Origin: Acuticoccus sp051016205
Lineage (GTDB): Bacteria; Pseudomonadota; Alphaproteobacteria; Rhizobiales; Amorphaceae
Length of the DNA: 64,000 bases
Assembly: GCA_051016205.1 (NCBI GenBank)
Contig: CP136534.1
Coordinates: forward strand, 1,240,001 to 1,304,000
Direction: 5' to 3'
This document shows, piece after piece, positions 37,414-45,573 of this stretch; positions within the stretch are counted from its first letter, which is position 1; each line of letters starts with the position of its first letter. The translations under genes and the position numbers were made by a program. The notes beneath the pieces are model-generated. The model ran no database searches. It was not told where the DNA came from and saw only the letters and a list, made by a program, of their open reading frames with translations.

Positions 37414-38367
37414 ATGGCAAAGATCACAGGCATAGGCTTCAACACCAAAGACGTTGGCGGCGATCTGGCCCGTCTTGAAACAGAGCTCGCCCAATTCCAA
37501 CACCTTGGCTGCGACATGGTCGAGGTGACGGCCACAGGGCTCGACGCCGTCTGCGCCGCCCGGCTCGTTCCCCACCGTGTCGCGGCCGTGCGCGAGATCC
37601 TATCGCGCTTTCAGTTTTCCTATTCGCTTCACGCACCCATTGCGATAAACCTTATGGACGAGGGACAGCGTGCGCTTCACACTCGCGCAGCTGTGGCCAG
37701 TCTGGAACTGTCTGCAGAAATTGGCGCCACCGTTGTCGTCATCCATCCAGGCCGCGTCCCTCCAGACATTTGGGAGCGGGAGGCACCTCGGCTCCTGGAG
37801 CTAGAGGCAGATGTGCTGGGTGGCTTGGCGGACCGTGCAGCATCCCTCGGCATCAAAATCGCCTATGAGAACATCAGCCCCAATCCGCGGGTCGTTGCCG
37901 GGCTCGAAACCTCCTATGCGCTCGACCCGCGCCAACTGGCAGAGCAACTGGATCGCCTCTCCCACCCGGCTGTTGTGGCGTGCCTTGATGTGAGCCACGC
38001 TCAGCAAGGCGCCGGGCTCTGGGGCTTTGATATGGTGGATGCCTGCCGCGCACTGGCCCCCCATATCGGCCACATCCACTTCTCCGATTCCACTGGTCTC
38101 CCAGCCCGTATCGAGTGGCGTAGCTTGGGCGAGATCCAATTCTTCGGCGTTGGCGACATGCATGCGCCGGCCGGCTGGGGAGACATCGACTTCGATGCCC
38201 TCGGCCAGGCCATGGACGTGCACGACGGGACGAGAATTGTCATCGAATTGAAGGTGAACTACGTCTCTCACGCAGCGCAGGACACCCTTGCCGCCGCCCG
38301 CCATTTCGCCGCATTGCTCGATGGGGCCAACGACCTCTCCGCCCATGCCGTCGAGCCGGCGGCGTAA
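37414..38367 (+). CDS. Sugar phosphate isomerase/epimerase-like TIM-barrel protein
   Basis: A 317-residue xylose-isomerase-like TIM barrel (AP_endonuc_2 family). It has YSLHAPIAINLMD, TVVVIHPGRVPP, GIKIAYENISPN, VVACLDVSHAQQG, IGHIHFSDSTG and RIVIELK. The spaced Glu, His and Asp residues suit a divalent-metal site. It begins 2 bp after the dppC-type gene, so it belongs to that operon and probably acts on the imported compound or a product of it. No specific substrate can be named. Confidence 0.82.
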   Translation: MAKITGIGFNTKDVGGDLARLETELAQFQHLGCDMVEVTATGLDAVCAARLVPHRVAAVREILSRFQFSYSLHAPIAINLMDEGQRALHTRAAVASLELSAEIGATVVVIHPGRVPPDIWEREAPRLLELEADVLGGLADRAASLGIKIAYENISPNPRVVAGLETSYALDPRQLAEQLDRLSHPAVVACLDVSHAQQGAGLWGFDMVDACRALAPHIGHIHFSDSTGLPARIEWRSLGEIQFFGVGDMHAPAGWGDIDFDALGQAMDVHDGTRIVIELKVNYVSHAAQDTLAAARHFAALLDGANDLSAHAVEPAA

Positions 38368-38398
38368 AGGGGGCGCCATCGGTCCGACCTGCACCGGG

Positions 38399-39667
38399 TC
38401 ACGCGTAGGGCAGTGCGAGGCCATCGATGCCGGTGCGCGGCTGGCCCAGATGCCGCAGAATTGTGGGGGCAATGTCGATGAGGCGGCTGGTGCCGTGCTC
38501 CTGCGTTCCCGCGGCAAAGCCACCGCCCGAGATCGTCAAGAACGGGCGGGTCTCATAAAACCCCAGACCGCCGTGGGAGCCGTGGCCCTGTGGCTTTCCA
38601 GGCTTCTCCTCACTGACGCACACGTCAATCAGGCCCGGAACGCCGAAGCCGTTCGCAACATCCTGGTGGCGCATGGCAAAGGAAAGCGCATGCGCACCGC
38701 CGTTGGTGTGGCCGATGGCCGAAAGCCCCGGGCCTGCAAAAACAGAATCGCACCACGGCTGACCAGTCAACCACTGTGCGATCGCTGACAGCCGATCCAT
38801 CGCGCGCGCGGCAAGATAGATGTGACCGCTGGCACCCTGAGGGGCGACGGCAACGTCTGTGCTGTCGAGAGCATCTTTGAGACCGGCCTCCACAAGGCGT
38901 GCAGCCACAGGAATGGCATCGGCCACGCTCTCCTGGCCATGGTCTGAGCCAAGGACGAAGAGAATGTCTTCGCCCCTTTCACGCAATGCGTCGATCGCAT
39001 CGGCGACCAGCGCTACACAACGATCGGCATTGGCGATCCCTTTGAGGTGGGTCGGCGATCCGAGGGCATCAGCGTGCATGGAAAGGTCGGGCTCACACAG
39101 CCAAAGGACGGCGAGCGCCGCCCGCCCCTCGAACAAGACGTCCGATACGAAGCGTTGGGTGAGGGCAAAGTCACCATCGCCGTCGTGGGTAACGGGGGGT
39201 GAGTCTTCCAGGCTCAAGCGCCCGTCCGGACCGTAGGAGCCTGCGCGGTTGTGGACTGTCCCATGGCAGTCGGGATCATGAAAGTACGCTGCGCCTGGTG
39301 ACACGTTCGACATGATCACCGCGCCACCCGCCCGGGTCAGCCGCTCCGCCAAAGTGGGCACTCGTAGCGTTTTACCTGTGGCTCTGCGCATGTGGTCAAG
39401 GAACTCCGGCGCCCCGGCATCGTAGACAATGGGCCCGTCGCCCTCATCGAATGCCATTGCGTTGCCGTGGAGCCCGTGAGTGGCCGGCCAGCATCCAGTG
39501 GCAATGGATGCTGCAGAGGCGCGTGTGGCTGACGGGAAGATGGCGCGATGATTGAGGAACCTGCGCCCCGACTGGACCACGCGGCAGATTTGGGGGCAAA
39601 GCGCGGGACGGACGAAGTCGTTGCGGTGCCCGTCACAGATCATCAGGACTGCGCGTCGTTCGGCCAT
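38399..39667 (-). CDS. Alkaline-phosphatase-superfamily phosphodiesterase/hydrolase
   Basis: A 422-residue protein of the nucleotide pyrophosphatase/phosphodiesterase type (PF01663-like). It has VLMICDGHRNDFVRP (metal Asp), PSATRASAASIATGCWPATHGLHGN (Thr/Ser nucleophile region), LWLCEPDLSMHADALGS, VLGSDHGQESV and GSHGGLGFYETRP. No signal peptide is seen, so it acts in the cytoplasm. It converges on the ABC/TIM-barrel operon with 31 bp between the stops. The pair may serve one pathway (an imported phospho-ester or similar), which is inference. MAERRAVLMICDG is the chosen start. Confidence 0.83.
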   Translation of the reverse strand: MAERRAVLMICDGHRNDFVRPALCPQICRVVQSGRRFLNHRAIFPSATRASAASIATGCWPATHGLHGNAMAFDEGDGPIVYDAGAPEFLDHMRRATGKTLRVPTLAERLTRAGGAVIMSNVSPGAAYFHDPDCHGTVHNRAGSYGPDGRLSLEDSPPVTHDGDGDFALTQRFVSDVLFEGRAALAVLWLCEPDLSMHADALGSPTHLKGIANADRCVALVADAIDALRERGEDILFVLGSDHGQESVADAIPVAARLVEAGLKDALDSTDVAVAPQGASGHIYLAARAMDRLSAIAQWLTGQPWCDSVFAGPGLSAIGHTNGGAHALSFAMRHQDVANGFGVPGLIDVCVSEEKPGKPQGHGSHGGLGFYETRPFLTISGGGFAAGTQEHGTSRLIDIAPTILRHLGQPRTGIDGLALPYA

Positions 39668-40049
39668 TGTCTGCTCCTTGCTCTTCGCATTGAACAAAAC
39701 CGACCCATGATGACGCCACGAACACCATGGTATGTCAGTCGCTTGAATGTTGTGTGACGGTCAGCCCCGTACGCCTGGCCACATCTGGCGTGCTTGCAGA
39801 GGCTCCCCCTGTTTTCGGGGAGTCGCATGAGGGGTCTTCAAGTACGTCTCGTTGCATTTTTTATGTGTTCTGAGTTACTCCCGCAATAATACTCGATTGA
39901 TACAGTATTGAAGAGCGATTTTCATTCGGGCGGCGGGGTGAGGCTTAGGTGTTTGCACATGGCTTTGAAGAGAGAGCCCGACAATGATCACCGTTTCCAA
40001 GTGGCATCCGCTGCCCCCCTAACCTCGACGTTGCCGGCGAGACGGCCTT

Positions 40050-40207
40050 CAACGCACGTTCAATCGGCCAAGCCCCGCGGTGCGATCATCGTGATCGTGA
40101 CCCGCAGGGCCGGGCCCCTCGCCGTGGCGGACAAGATTCTTGTGGTGGCGAACGGCCAGGCCGTCCACTTCGGGCCATTGGCCTTGTGGCCTGCAACTTT
40201 CTGGTGA
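40050..40207 (+). pseudogene. Remnant of a type I secretion ABC ATPase (PrtD-like C-terminus)
   Basis: In one frame the text SAKPRGAIIVIVTRRAGPLA and ADKILVVANGQAVHFGP matches the end of PrtD/HlyB-type ATPases (H-loop region, D-loop strand and the final GPxxEV region). The normal His of the H-loop is Arg here. Nothing of Walker A or the membrane part remains in 39698-40049, which otherwise holds no gene. A decayed scrap, low to moderate certainty. Confidence 0.5.
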
Positions 40208-40260
40208 CCGGGTTTGGCAGCTGGGCGGCCTCGGCCAAACTGTCCGGCGCGATGGGCGCC

Positions 40261-41322
40261 TCATAAGCCTGCATGACAGCTGACCGGGCTTGCCGCCGCC
40301 GGCCGTTGAAGAAGGGTGCGTGCAACCTCTGGGTTGCGAATGTCTGTGGTGGCAAGCACGGGCGCGCCGGCCTCGATGGCCTCGCGCACGGCAAGAGGCG
40401 AGCGGGTGAAGACACCTGACACCGCAGCAACGGTGTGGCCCAGTCCACAGAGCCTTTCCATGCCGGCGGTCGCGCCCATGGCGTCCCCCGCTGCAAAGAA
40501 GGTCGAGGAGAGGAGGCGGGTCAGGTCAGCACTCTCGGCGAGTTTCGCCGTTTCGCTTTGAAACAAGCCATCCGCCACTTCGATAACGGCGACCGTGCAC
40601 CCTTGGGCGCCAAGCGTTCTCAAGAGTTGCATGGTCGACGACAAGATTTTGGAGACGGGCACCTTGAACGTGCTTGCCAAGCCGGCATCGGTGAAGTCTA
40701 GCGCTGCGATGGCGCCGCTGTCGCGCATCAAAAAGACATCGCCCCCAGCGCCTGTTCCGGTGATTTTGGCAAATCCGACCGCGTGCCCCAAGGCGGTAAA
40801 GCCACGGATGAGATTGGCGGCAAGGGCGGACTTGCCAGCGTTCATCGAGGTGCCGAATACAGCGAAGATATCGGCTGGCAGAGAGCCGTTCGAGTCCTCC
40901 AGCGCGAAGTCTTTCAAGTTGAGCGGTTCGCCATCGGCACCGCCCAGTAGCCCCAATGGCTCGATGGCAGTCGGTCCTGACAGGCGATTGTGCCAATTGA
41001 CGGCATAGGCCGCGATGCCACCGGCAGCCACCATGTGGCAAGGGCTAAGGTCTTCCGGCACATACGCTTCGTATTGCGCGGGCGCATAGCGGTTGCCGTA
41101 GGCGAGCACCACTTCATCGCCCGGCAAGAGAGTTGCCCTACGCCCGCATTCCAACTCGCTTGATTTGTGGGAGCCGATTTCAGTGACGCGCGCCAGAACC
41201 ACGTCGCCGGGTTTCGGCTGTCGCCCATCGGAAATCAAAGTCTTCGTTGCCGACAAAGGCACGCGGCGCGTGACGAAGCTTTTCTTGGCGACACCCAGAC
41301 GCTTGTGGGAAACGATTTGCAT
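40261..41322 (-). CDS. P-loop protein, possibly DUF1611-like
   Basis: A 353-residue protein. The N-terminal half (about 1-130) has GDVVLARVTEIGSHKSSELECG, a small beta-barrel-like region. Then comes a nucleotide-binding P-loop IFAVFGTSMNAGKSALAANL near 150-169, followed by GFAKITGTGAGGDVFLMRDSGA. The layout recalls the DUF1611 family, some of whose members act in D-amino-acid metabolism, but the match is loose. It faces away from the hydroxylase cassette. MQIVSHKRLGVAKKSF at 41322 is the chosen start. Confidence 0.55.
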   Translation of the reverse strand: MQIVSHKRLGVAKKSFVTRRVPLSATKTLISDGRQPKPGDVVLARVTEIGSHKSSELECGRRATLLPGDEVVLAYGNRYAPAQYEAYVPEDLSPCHMVAAGGIAAYAVNWHNRLSGPTAIEPLGLLGGADGEPLNLKDFALEDSNGSLPADIFAVFGTSMNAGKSALAANLIRGFTALGHAVGFAKITGTGAGGDVFLMRDSGAIAALDFTDAGLASTFKVPVSKILSSTMQLLRTLGAQGCTVAVIEVADGLFQSETAKLAESADLTRLLSSTFFAAGDAMGATAGMERLCGLGHTVAAVSGVFTRSPLAVREAIEAGAPVLATTDIRNPEVARTLLQRPAAASPVSCHAGL

Positions 41323-41443
41323 GGCCACTCTCCCGTTACTGATCACGCCTTGCGCGGACCTATCCGCATAACGGCCCCCCGGCGCGGTTATTCCGACCGC
41401 GCTTCACTTTTCCCGAATTGGTGAGACCCCACTCAATGGCAGG

Positions 41444-41580
41444 CCTAGTGGATCGGCTTAGACGTTTGAGTCCCGCTGCTTGAGCGGCGCGCTTCGCGCT
41501 AAGACGCTCAATTGACTGGGTGAGTTGATCCATCAAACGAATGGGCTAGGGCATCGATCCGCTTGGATCGGACCCCTAGG
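41444..41580. repeat. 137-bp dispersed repeat with CTAG ends, copy B
   Basis: Same borders (CCTAGTGGATCGG ... GGACCCCTAGG) and same length as 5202-5338. It lies 193 bp before the hydroxylase cassette, between divergent genes, so it sits in or near their promoters. Probably a MITE-like element. Confidence 0.7.
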
Positions 41581-41772
41581 ACCCGGCGACCAACCTCGAT
41601 CCGGGCCAAGCCTTCGCGCCCATGGCGCTGTGCAAAAAAGTTTGGCGCAGCGGGAATAGTGCGCCGTTCCATCCCGTTCGCCCTCCAAGCCCAGGCTCAA
41701 TATAGCCCCGACCACAGTGCGGTGGCTCGCAAGGGTGATCAGGTAGTGCAAGTAATCGCGAAGGATAAACCG

Positions 41773-42354
41773 ATGAACTACTTCAGACTCGTGAAGTCTA
41801 AAATCGATCCAACCCCCTATCTGAATGAAATTGCGTCCATGAATGGTGCCTTCGACCAAGTGACGGGACGCCAGGACAAGATCGCAGTGCAGCGGGAGGC
41901 ACTTTCCGTCCCGTTGCGCGGCGTACGCAAGTCGGCTGTCGGCAACCGTCACCCCCGCGATGTTCACGAGAGCCGGTGGACCACCGGGTCGGCGCGCTAT
42001 CCGCGCGCTCGCAAGTTCTTGGAGGAGATCGCAACGGCGGAGGATTCGATCCTGGGGCGGGCGAAGATTGTCTGCTTGCCCGCCGGTAAGCGCGTCTATC
42101 CGCACATCGATCGGGGCGCCTATTACCGGGTTCGAAATCGCTATCACTTCGTTCTGAAGTCCACGAAAGGGTCCTGGCTTAAAGCCGCAGACGAGGAGAT
42201 CCGCATGCAAGAGGGCGAGCTTTGGTGGTTCGACAACGACCAAATGCACGAAGCCTTCAACGATGGTGATGAAGACCGCATCCACATGATCTTTGACATG
42301 CTGCCCTGTTCGCGCGCCGCACAGGTGTTCGGCACGACATCCGAAACCGTCTGA
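41773..42354 (+). CDS. Aspartyl/asparaginyl beta-hydroxylase-like Fe(II)/2-oxoglutarate oxygenase
   Basis: A 193-residue protein of the Asp/Asn beta-hydroxylase fold (PF05118 type). The iron and 2-oxoglutarate residues are visible: HIDRGAYYRVRNRYHFVLKS (near 114-133; His, Asp, Arg), then ELWWFDNDQMHEAFNDGDEDRIHMIFD with the distal His and Arg. No signal peptide or membrane anchor, so it is cytoplasmic. Its stop overlaps the next ATG by one base. The target may be a peptide, protein or free small molecule. An upstream in-frame extension exists, but ATG 41773 fits the family. Confidence 0.8.
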   Translation: MNYFRLVKSKIDPTPYLNEIASMNGAFDQVTGRQDKIAVQREALSVPLRGVRKSAVGNRHPRDVHESRWTTGSARYPRARKFLEEIATAEDSILGRAKIVCLPAGKRVYPHIDRGAYYRVRNRYHFVLKSTKGSWLKAADEEIRMQEGELWWFDNDQMHEAFNDGDEDRIHMIFDMLPCSRAAQVFGTTSETV

Positions 42355-43190
42355 TGCAACCGGATCCAGGCGGGGACAATGCAGTGCTGCACGGCGAGTG
42401 GCGTGTGCTTTATCGACCGGCGCATCGCGCAGGCAGCCTATCCGCCTGGATCGTGGTGCCGCGCCGACCGCTGGCGTGCCGCCCGCCGATCATCGCCGTG
42501 CATGGCCTTAAGCGAGGTGCGCGCGAGCAGGCCGTCCTGCTCGCGCCTCAGGCGGCCGCACACGGCCACATGGTCATCGCACCCCACTTCGATGAGGTCC
42601 TTTGGAAGCGCTATCAGCAACTGGTCATCAATGGCAGAGCCGACCAAGCGTTGCTTGCCCTTTATGCCGAGCTTCGGGCCGAATATAAGATGCTTTCGCC
42701 AGAGTTTATTTTGGCGGGGTTTTCCGGTGGGGCGCAGTTTGCGCATCGCTTTGCCATGTTGCATCCAGACCTGGTGCATCGCTTGGTGATTGCCGCAGCC
42801 GGTTGGTACACGTTCCCCGACGACGCACCGTTCCCTTACGGCCTTGGCGATCAAGAAGCGGCAGGTGCTGCGTGGGGGGCGACCTTTTCTGAACGGCTCG
42901 GCCGGTTCTTGCAGCTTCCGATGAAAGTCTTGGTAGGCGCGCTGGACAACGTGCCCGACGCGACTTTGCGGCGAGGCGTACAAATCGACCGTGTGCAGGG
43001 CACTGACAGGCTGACGCGGGGGCGACGATGGGCCAACGACATGAGGGGTGTGGCCCGCGGACGGGGCCTGGACCCGCAGATCACTTTCCATGTCCTTGAC
43101 GACTGTCCGCACGACTTTGCCACGTGCGTTCGCATCGGTGGACTCGACCGCCACATCGTCGCGTCAGCGCTTCAGGAGGCCGGTGGATGA
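42354..43190 (+). CDS. Alpha/beta-hydrolase (serine hydrolase)
   Basis: A 278-residue alpha/beta-hydrolase. PPIIAVHGLKRGAREQAVLL gives the oxyanion region, ILAGFSGGAQFAHRFAMLHP holds the GxSxG nucleophile near 122, and a late Asp (VGALDNVPD) and His (DDCPHDFATC) complete a plausible triad. It is coupled by overlap to the beta-hydroxylase before it (1 base) and the ABC exporter after it (4 bases, ATGA). It may release or modify the compound made by the cassette. The substrate is unknown. Confidence 0.78.
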   Translation: MQPDPGGDNAVLHGEWRVLYRPAHRAGSLSAWIVVPRRPLACRPPIIAVHGLKRGAREQAVLLAPQAAAHGHMVIAPHFDEVLWKRYQQLVINGRADQALLALYAELRAEYKMLSPEFILAGFSGGAQFAHRFAMLHPDLVHRLVIAAAGWYTFPDDAPFPYGLGDQEAAGAAWGATFSERLGRFLQLPMKVLVGALDNVPDATLRRGVQIDRVQGTDRLTRGRRWANDMRGVARGRGLDPQITFHVLDDCPHDFATCVRIGGLDRHIVASALQEAGG

Positions 43191-44869
43191 GTGCACTTCC
43201 TCCCATCATCGCCGGGCGTCGGCGCTGGCAACTGGCCGCGCTGATTGCCCTTGCCCTTGGCCAGGCAGGGGCCGCGGGTCTGGTCGCCTTCGCAACACGT
43301 GATGTGTTTGCAAGTTTTCGCAGTGGCGCAGAGGCGCCACTGGCATCCCTTGCCGCCATCGCCCTTGCCGGGATTGGCGTTGCTGCGCTGCGCTACGCAG
43401 AGCGCGTTGTTGCTGAGCGGCTGGGGCAAGACTACGCCGCCGCATTGCGACTGAAGATCTTCTTGCATCTCAGCCGTGTTTCCGTACGCAAGCTCGGCGA
43501 GCGCCGTGTGGGACAACTGTCGATGCGCTTTGTCGGCGATCTGTCCGCCGTGCGCGGGTGGATCAGCCTTGGCCTTGCGCGGCTCGTCTCGGCCGCGATC
43601 GTGCTTCCGGCGACGGTGGTGGTCCTCTTCCTCCTCAACGTCGATCTTGCAATCGCAGCCACCGTTCCAATTGTGGCCGGGATTGCGGTAATGGCTCTTG
43701 TGGGCCCACGGCTCAGTGACACCCACAGGCAGCTTCGCACGCGCCGTGCAAGGCTTGCTGCGGACATGACCGAAAGGGTGGTCCATGCGCCTGAATTGCG
43801 CCTGCTGGGTCGCATGCAGATCGAGCGCAAACACCTGTCCTCGCGAACCCAATCGATGATGCATTCGGCCATTGAAAGGGCGCGCGGGGTCGCGCTCCTG
43901 CGCGTCGTGCCTGACGTGCTGACGGGTATTGCCGCTGCGAGCGTCTTCTTTACGGCATTCCAGATCGGTGCTGGTGGGGCAGAGGCAGCCGGTGCGCTGG
44001 CGGCGATGGCCCTTGCCGTTCAACAACTGCGCGACCTTGCCGGGGTATGGGACCGAAACCGCGCGTGGATCGTTGCGCGGGACAAGTGTACCTCGCTGCT
44101 GAATACACCCGCGCTGCCGCAACTGTCCGTGGAGTCCGTTGACGCCGTCGCAGACAAACCGCCGGTGCTGCGTTTTGACAGTGTTTGCGCGCCCGGCATC
44201 CACACCATCGAAGTTGAAGCGTCGGCCGGCCGCAAGATCGCAGTGGTCGGCTGTAACGGTGCCGGCAAATCGACTGTGTTGGCGCTGGCGGCAGGGTTGG
44301 AGCACCCCACAAGCGGGCGGGTGACCTTGGATGGTCGAGACATTGCAAGCCTGCGCGCCAGCGAGCGGCGGCGCCTGATCGCGTACCTGTCCGCCCGCTC
44401 ACCCATCCTTGCAGGGTCGCTGCGGCGGGCCCTTACCATGGGAGCGCCTGAGCGGCCGCCCGATGCGACCATTGAGACCTGTGCTGAAGCATTTGGACTG
44501 GGCCAGGTGCTTGAGCGGGTCGGCGGGCTTGACGGCATCATTGCCGAAGCAGGGCGCAATCTGTCCTCCGGAGAGGCGCGGCGTCTGCTTTTGGCGCGGG
44601 TGGCTTTGTCTCACCCTCGCTTGATCCTGCTGGACGAGCCTGACGATGCTCTCGATCCTTCAGCGCGTGGCTTGGTGGAGGATCTGGTGCTGGGCAGCGA
44701 TGCGACAACGCTCGTCATCACCCACGACGTGGCACTTGCCCGCAAGCTTGATGAGATGTGGTTGTTGAACGGCGGCAAATTGATTGCAAAGGGCCCTCCC
44801 AACGAGCTGTTGTCCACCGACGGGCCGGCCGCAAGCCATTTCGCACAAAAGCCGGCTGGGCGCTTATGA
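43187..44869 (+). CDS. ABC exporter half-transporter (membrane + ATPase; CydC/D-like)
   Basis: A 560-residue protein with an N-terminal ABC membrane domain (about 1-300, six hydrophobic segments) fused to an ATPase. Walker A is GCNGAGKST, the signature is LSSGEARRLLLAR, Walker B is LILLDEPDDALD and the H-loop is ITHDVA. It resembles CydC/CydD and other exporter half-transporters, and a homodimer is likely because no partner gene adjoins it. The ATG overlaps the hydrolase stop. Its membership in the hydroxylase/hydrolase cassette suggests export of, or resistance to, their product. Confidence 0.85.
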   Translation: MSALPPIIAGRRRWQLAALIALALGQAGAAGLVAFATRDVFASFRSGAEAPLASLAAIALAGIGVAALRYAERVVAERLGQDYAAALRLKIFLHLSRVSVRKLGERRVGQLSMRFVGDLSAVRGWISLGLARLVSAAIVLPATVVVLFLLNVDLAIAATVPIVAGIAVMALVGPRLSDTHRQLRTRRARLAADMTERVVHAPELRLLGRMQIERKHLSSRTQSMMHSAIERARGVALLRVVPDVLTGIAAASVFFTAFQIGAGGAEAAGALAAMALAVQQLRDLAGVWDRNRAWIVARDKCTSLLNTPALPQLSVESVDAVADKPPVLRFDSVCAPGIHTIEVEASAGRKIAVVGCNGAGKSTVLALAAGLEHPTSGRVTLDGRDIASLRASERRRLIAYLSARSPILAGSLRRALTMGAPERPPDATIETCAEAFGLGQVLERVGGLDGIIAEAGRNLSSGEARRLLLARVALSHPRLILLDEPDDALDPSARGLVEDLVLGSDATTLVITHDVALARKLDEMWLLNGGKLIAKGPPNELLSTDGPAASHFAQKPAGRL

Positions 44870-45007
44870 GGGCCCTTTGCCCTGCCGTGGTGCTTCTGAG
44901 TAGGCAGGGGCGGGATGGTGACCGAAGGTCCCGCGCACGACGTGTTCATCAAACTGGCGTCGTCACACCTGCGCCGAAACGGACGGGTGCTGGACCGACT
45001 TCGGCCC

Positions 45008-45310
45008 CTACTCAGAGATTGGCATACTTGCAAAGAATTCGTGATAAGCCTTTGAGAAGTCGGACGTGGAGGTAAAACCGCACGAAAGTGCAGTCTGAAA
45101 GACAGGGCGGCTTGTTGACCGCAGCATTGTCCGTGCGCGCTTTGGGCGAAGGTCCAGGTCGTGACCGCTTAGAGAGCCGCCGAGAAAGGTGGTAAGAAGC
45201 TTCTCGAGCTGGCAGACCGATTGACCACCGGACGATGCCAGTGAAACAATCAACAACAACCACTGCGTTTGCGCCTCCATCATGTCGATGATTTTGCAAA
45301 ATCCTGCGCG
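45008..45310 (-). pseudogene. AraC-family regulator remnant (GlxA-type C-terminus)
   Basis: Only the DNA-binding end survives. The frame reads KIIDMMEAQTQWLLL, then ALSCGFTSTSDFSKAYHEFF, closely following the regulator at 5519-6601 (ALACGFTSASHFSKAYHETF). HTH positions are altered and the effector domain is gone. A decayed paralogue. Confidence 0.75.
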
Positions 45311-45429
45311 GCGACAAGGGCTAAGACACGAACAAGGTCCGCCGGACTGTCGAGGCGCGCGGCGCGATGCCGAACATACCACCAATGGTCAATCGCCGCT
45401 GAAAGAGCTGCTTCTCACCGTTTCTCAAC

Positions 45430-45564
45430 CGCCACCGAAATACCATCGAGCGCATGTTCGGCCGCCTCAAGGACTTCCGTCGCATTGCCACGCGCTACGA
45501 CCGTCTCGTCAGAAACTTCCTCGCCGCCGTCTGCCTCGCCGCGACCGTCAGCTACTGGATATGA
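45430..45564 (+). pseudogene. IS5-family transposase C-terminal remnant
   Basis: Reads RHRNTIERMFGRLKDF, then RRIATRYDRLVRNFLAAVCL and ends SYWI at TGA 45562-45564. This is the last 44 residues of an IS427-like transposase. The IS701 element begins 9 bp later. Confidence 0.8.
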
Positions 45565-45573
45565 GTCCTGACA

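Noticed and set aside
41563..41772. Upstream extension or leader peptide of the beta-hydroxylase
   Set aside because: The frame is open but begins in the 137-bp repeat and lacks a ribosome site; ATG 41773 starts the conserved protein.
43172..44305. Open frame of 377 codons antisense to the ABC exporter
   Set aside because: The plus strand carries all ABC motifs; the minus translation is low-complexity and unrelated to any family.
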